23,002 nt of DNA from a virus: IMG/VR virus record IMGVR_UViG_3300013117_000130, positions 1 to 23,002 of that record, one strand, 5' to 3'. The position numbers were made by a program, and so were the translations under genes. The notes under the pieces are model-generated. The model saw only the letters and a list, made by a program, of their open reading frames with translations. It was not told the origin of the DNA and searched no databases. Shown here piece after piece: positions 21,477 through 23,002 of the stretch (the first letter of the stretch is position 1; each line of letters begins with the position of its first letter).

Positions 21477-21522
21477 GTAGGGGTAGGAAGGACCGGTTTA
21501 GTTCCCGGTCCCTCCTCCCTCC

Positions 21523-21555
21523 GAACCGTGCGTGCGGTTCTCCCGCACACGGCTC
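21523..21555 (-). ncRNA. Group II intron domain V
   Basis: On the minus strand this reads GAGCCGTGTGCGG, loop GAGA, then ACCGCACGCACGGTTC, a 33-base hairpin. It starts with the GAGCCGT of bacterial domain V and closes with CGGTTC, enclosing the conserved catalytic bulge region. It lies just upstream of domain VI, as required for splicing. Confidence 0.9.
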
Positions 21556-21568
21556 TCCGGTCGGTGGT

Positions 21569-22912
21569 TCACCTTCTAGCGGATTGGCAGGCCAAGTCAC
21601 GGGCTGCGGCTAGAGAGAACAGCCCGTGTTTGGCAAAGTAGCGGTTCGGCCAGCGGAAGTGATCCTTCCCTCGGCCACGGCCTTTTCCATGGTGACGCAT
21701 ACGTAAGATGCTGCGAAGACGCATACGAACCCATCGGTCTAGACTAGGGAACGTGGTGCGGTGGCTATGCTTGAAGTATCCGAACCATCCGCAAAGCGTG
21801 AGGTTCACCTCTGCGATGATCGTCTCCAGGCTGTGGCCGTTCGCTCGGCGCGTCTTCTTGCGGATCGCGTCCTTCAACGCCCGGATACTTTTGTCGCGCG
21901 GCCAGCGATAGCCCCGTTCAAAATGGTATCCGAGGAAGTCGAACCCGCCACGCTGTGTGGCGTCGACGATCCGAGTCTTTTCAGGATGCAGCGTCAAGCC
22001 GGCATCATCCAGCCAGCGTTGCGCTACCGCCAAGGCCTCTCGGGCCTCGGCCTCGCTGCGGCACAGCAGCACGAAGTCATCCGCGTAGCGAATCATCTCG
22101 ATCCCCGCGGCGGCCAACTTGTGGTCCAGCGGGTCCAAGTATATGTTCGACAGCAGCGGACTGATCACCGCGCCTTGCGGACTACCCTTGGTGGGCGTCC
22201 ACGAGCGGGCCGTCTCCATCACCGACTGCTCTAGGAACTGCTCTGTCAGTTTCAATACACGTCCGTCGGAGACCTTCGCCTGTATGCGGTCCATCAGTCT
22301 CGCGTGGGGAATCGTATCGAAGTAGCTTCGCAGGTCCGCGTCCACCACCCATGTGTATCCCTGTTTCAGCAGCGAGTCCACACGGCGGAGGGCGTCCTGG
22401 CAGCGGCGCCCGGGACGGAAGCCGTAACTGTGTTCGGCGAAGTCCCGTTCAAAGATCGGCTCCATTACTTGTCGCAACGCACCCTGGGCCACCCGGTCGC
22501 GAACCGTCGGAATCCCCAGAGGACGCTTTTCTTTGCTTCCCGGTTTGGGGATCCACACCCGCCGTATCGCACTCGGACGGTACGTGCCGTCCTGTAGCGA
22601 TTTCGACAGGCGTTCCAGGTTCTCGTCCAGGCGGGACTCGAACATCTCCAGCGTCACGTGGTCAACGCCCGGTTTACCGCAGTTGGCCTTCGTTTTCGCG
22701 AACGCCGCACGCAAGTTATCCAGACGCCAGACCTTGTCAATCAGGCTGAACCATTTATCTCCTTTCACCCCGCGATGCAGGGCCGCCAGCATGCGATCCG
22801 TCCAGACCGATGGTTCGACCCAGCCCCAATCGGGCCGGGCTCGTCCCGCGCGGTTAGCCCCGGATGACCGGGACACTCTCGTCGGGTTGGATTCCATCTG
22901 TCTGTCCTTCAT
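21569..22912 (-). CDS. ltrA: Group II intron reverse transcriptase/maturase
   Basis: The 447-residue product copies intron RNA into target DNA and helps it fold and splice. RT motifs lie in order: GKPGVDHVT (79-87), IPKPGSKEKRPLGIPTVRDRVAQ (121-143), EHSYGFRPGR (160-169), DADLRSYFDTIPH (191-203), GSPQGAVISPLLSNIYLD (243-260), the catalytic RYADD (275-279), and HPEKTRIVDATQRGGFDFLGYHF (309-331). Maturase-type sequence follows (WFGYFKHSHRTTFPSLDRWVRMRLRSILRMRHH). No HNH endonuclease domain is seen after it. The frame is intact, so the intron may still be active. The ATG at 22912 has AGGTGG upstream on the minus strand. Confidence 0.92.
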   Translation of the reverse strand: MKDRQMESNPTRVSRSSGANRAGRARPDWGWVEPSVWTDRMLAALHRGVKGDKWFSLIDKVWRLDNLRAAFAKTKANCGKPGVDHVTLEMFESRLDENLERLSKSLQDGTYRPSAIRRVWIPKPGSKEKRPLGIPTVRDRVAQGALRQVMEPIFERDFAEHSYGFRPGRRCQDALRRVDSLLKQGYTWVVDADLRSYFDTIPHARLMDRIQAKVSDGRVLKLTEQFLEQSVMETARSWTPTKGSPQGAVISPLLSNIYLDPLDHKLAAAGIEMIRYADDFVLLCRSEAEAREALAVAQRWLDDAGLTLHPEKTRIVDATQRGGFDFLGYHFERGYRWPRDKSIRALKDAIRKKTRRANGHSLETIIAEVNLTLCGWFGYFKHSHRTTFPSLDRWVRMRLRSILRMRHHGKGRGRGKDHFRWPNRYFAKHGLFSLAAARDLACQSARR

Positions 22913-23002
22913 GCATCCACCTTCCTGCGTCCCTTCGCTCGGCGCCAGTTACGGCGTTTCAACGCTACTATGGACGCTCCGACTCCTGTCGGGCTCTCTA
23001 TC

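Larger units (their letters stand above)
21477..23002 (-). mobile_element. Group II intron, 3' part (5' end beyond right edge)
   Basis: The intron reads right to left. It comprises a pre-ORF part of domain IV (including GTCCATAGTAGC and GAGCGAAGGGACGCAGG on the minus strand), the RT gene, domain V and domain VI. Domain VI (about 21484-21520) pairs GGAGGGACCGG with CCGGTCCTTCC, and an unpaired A at 21484 is flanked by paired GGG/CCC. That A lies 7 bases before the proposed 3' end at 21477 (CCCCTAC), the usual branch-point spacing. The domains I-III and the 5' splice site are not in the window, so the class cannot be fixed. The 3' exon is the A/T-rich intergenic stretch. Confidence 0.88.

Noticed and set aside
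21708-22867. Plus-strand frames across the intron
   Set aside because: They are shadows of the reverse transcriptase on the minus strand, which has a complete set of RT motifs.
1-23002. tRNA genes
   Set aside because: Apart from the tRNA-like part of the tmRNA, no cloverleaf with T-loop and acceptor pairing was noticed by eye; a covariance-model search would be needed to exclude them.

Overview
The window is GC-rich DNA that reads left to right as the late (virion) half of a tailed-phage genome, most likely a prophage. It is followed by a tmRNA gene and then by the 3' part of a group II intron on the opposite strand. The intron and tmRNA favour a bacterial chromosome over a free phage. The host is not identifiable with certainty. 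A lipoprotein signal peptide points to a cell with an outer membrane, and the general character (GC-rich, Cys-rich small proteins, low-complexity intergenic repeats) would suit a Planctomycetota-like bacterium, but that is only a guess.

Layout. 1-494 is the C-terminal end of the large terminase. 502-8144 is the head module: a portal fused to a MuF domain, an HK97-type prohead protease with an acidic scaffold-like tail, an HK97-fold major capsid protein, a decoration-like protein with a signal peptide, two small unknown proteins and a head-tail connector. 8141-14152 is the neck and tail module: a tail-completion candidate, a tail-terminator candidate, a tail-tube candidate, a short tape measure, a small distal-tail candidate and a baseplate hub-like protein. 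14328-19485 is a tightly packed set of tail-tip, fibre and spike genes, many with ATGA overlaps, including a beta-helix spike and fibronectin-III-like proteins. It ends with a Cys-rich pair. 19482-20569 looks like a lysis or membrane cassette: a lipoprotein, a small soluble protein and a two-helix holin-like protein. No endolysin is visible. 20735-21050 is a tmRNA gene (ssrA), and 21477-23002 is a group II intron with its reverse transcriptase/maturase and domains V and VI.

The most unusual feature is in the gaps of the head-tail module. Between 2.8 and 14.3 kb most long gaps hold short degenerate repeats that fold into hairpins, in at least five unrelated families (built on ATATCCA, TAGCTAG, GGCCGGAGACC, CAGTTGG/CAATTGG and CAGTGATCAGT). 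Most of these gaps are also bridged by a tiny open frame that starts at or just after the upstream stop and ends at or near the downstream start. One family occurs three times and its two arms change together (CAGTTGG/CCAACTG versus CAATTGG/CCAATTG). The last copy abuts a perfect 11-bp hairpin that buries the ribosome binding site and GTG start of the next gene. The tail-fibre genes downstream have no such inserts. All functional calls come from reading motifs and order by eye; no database search was run.
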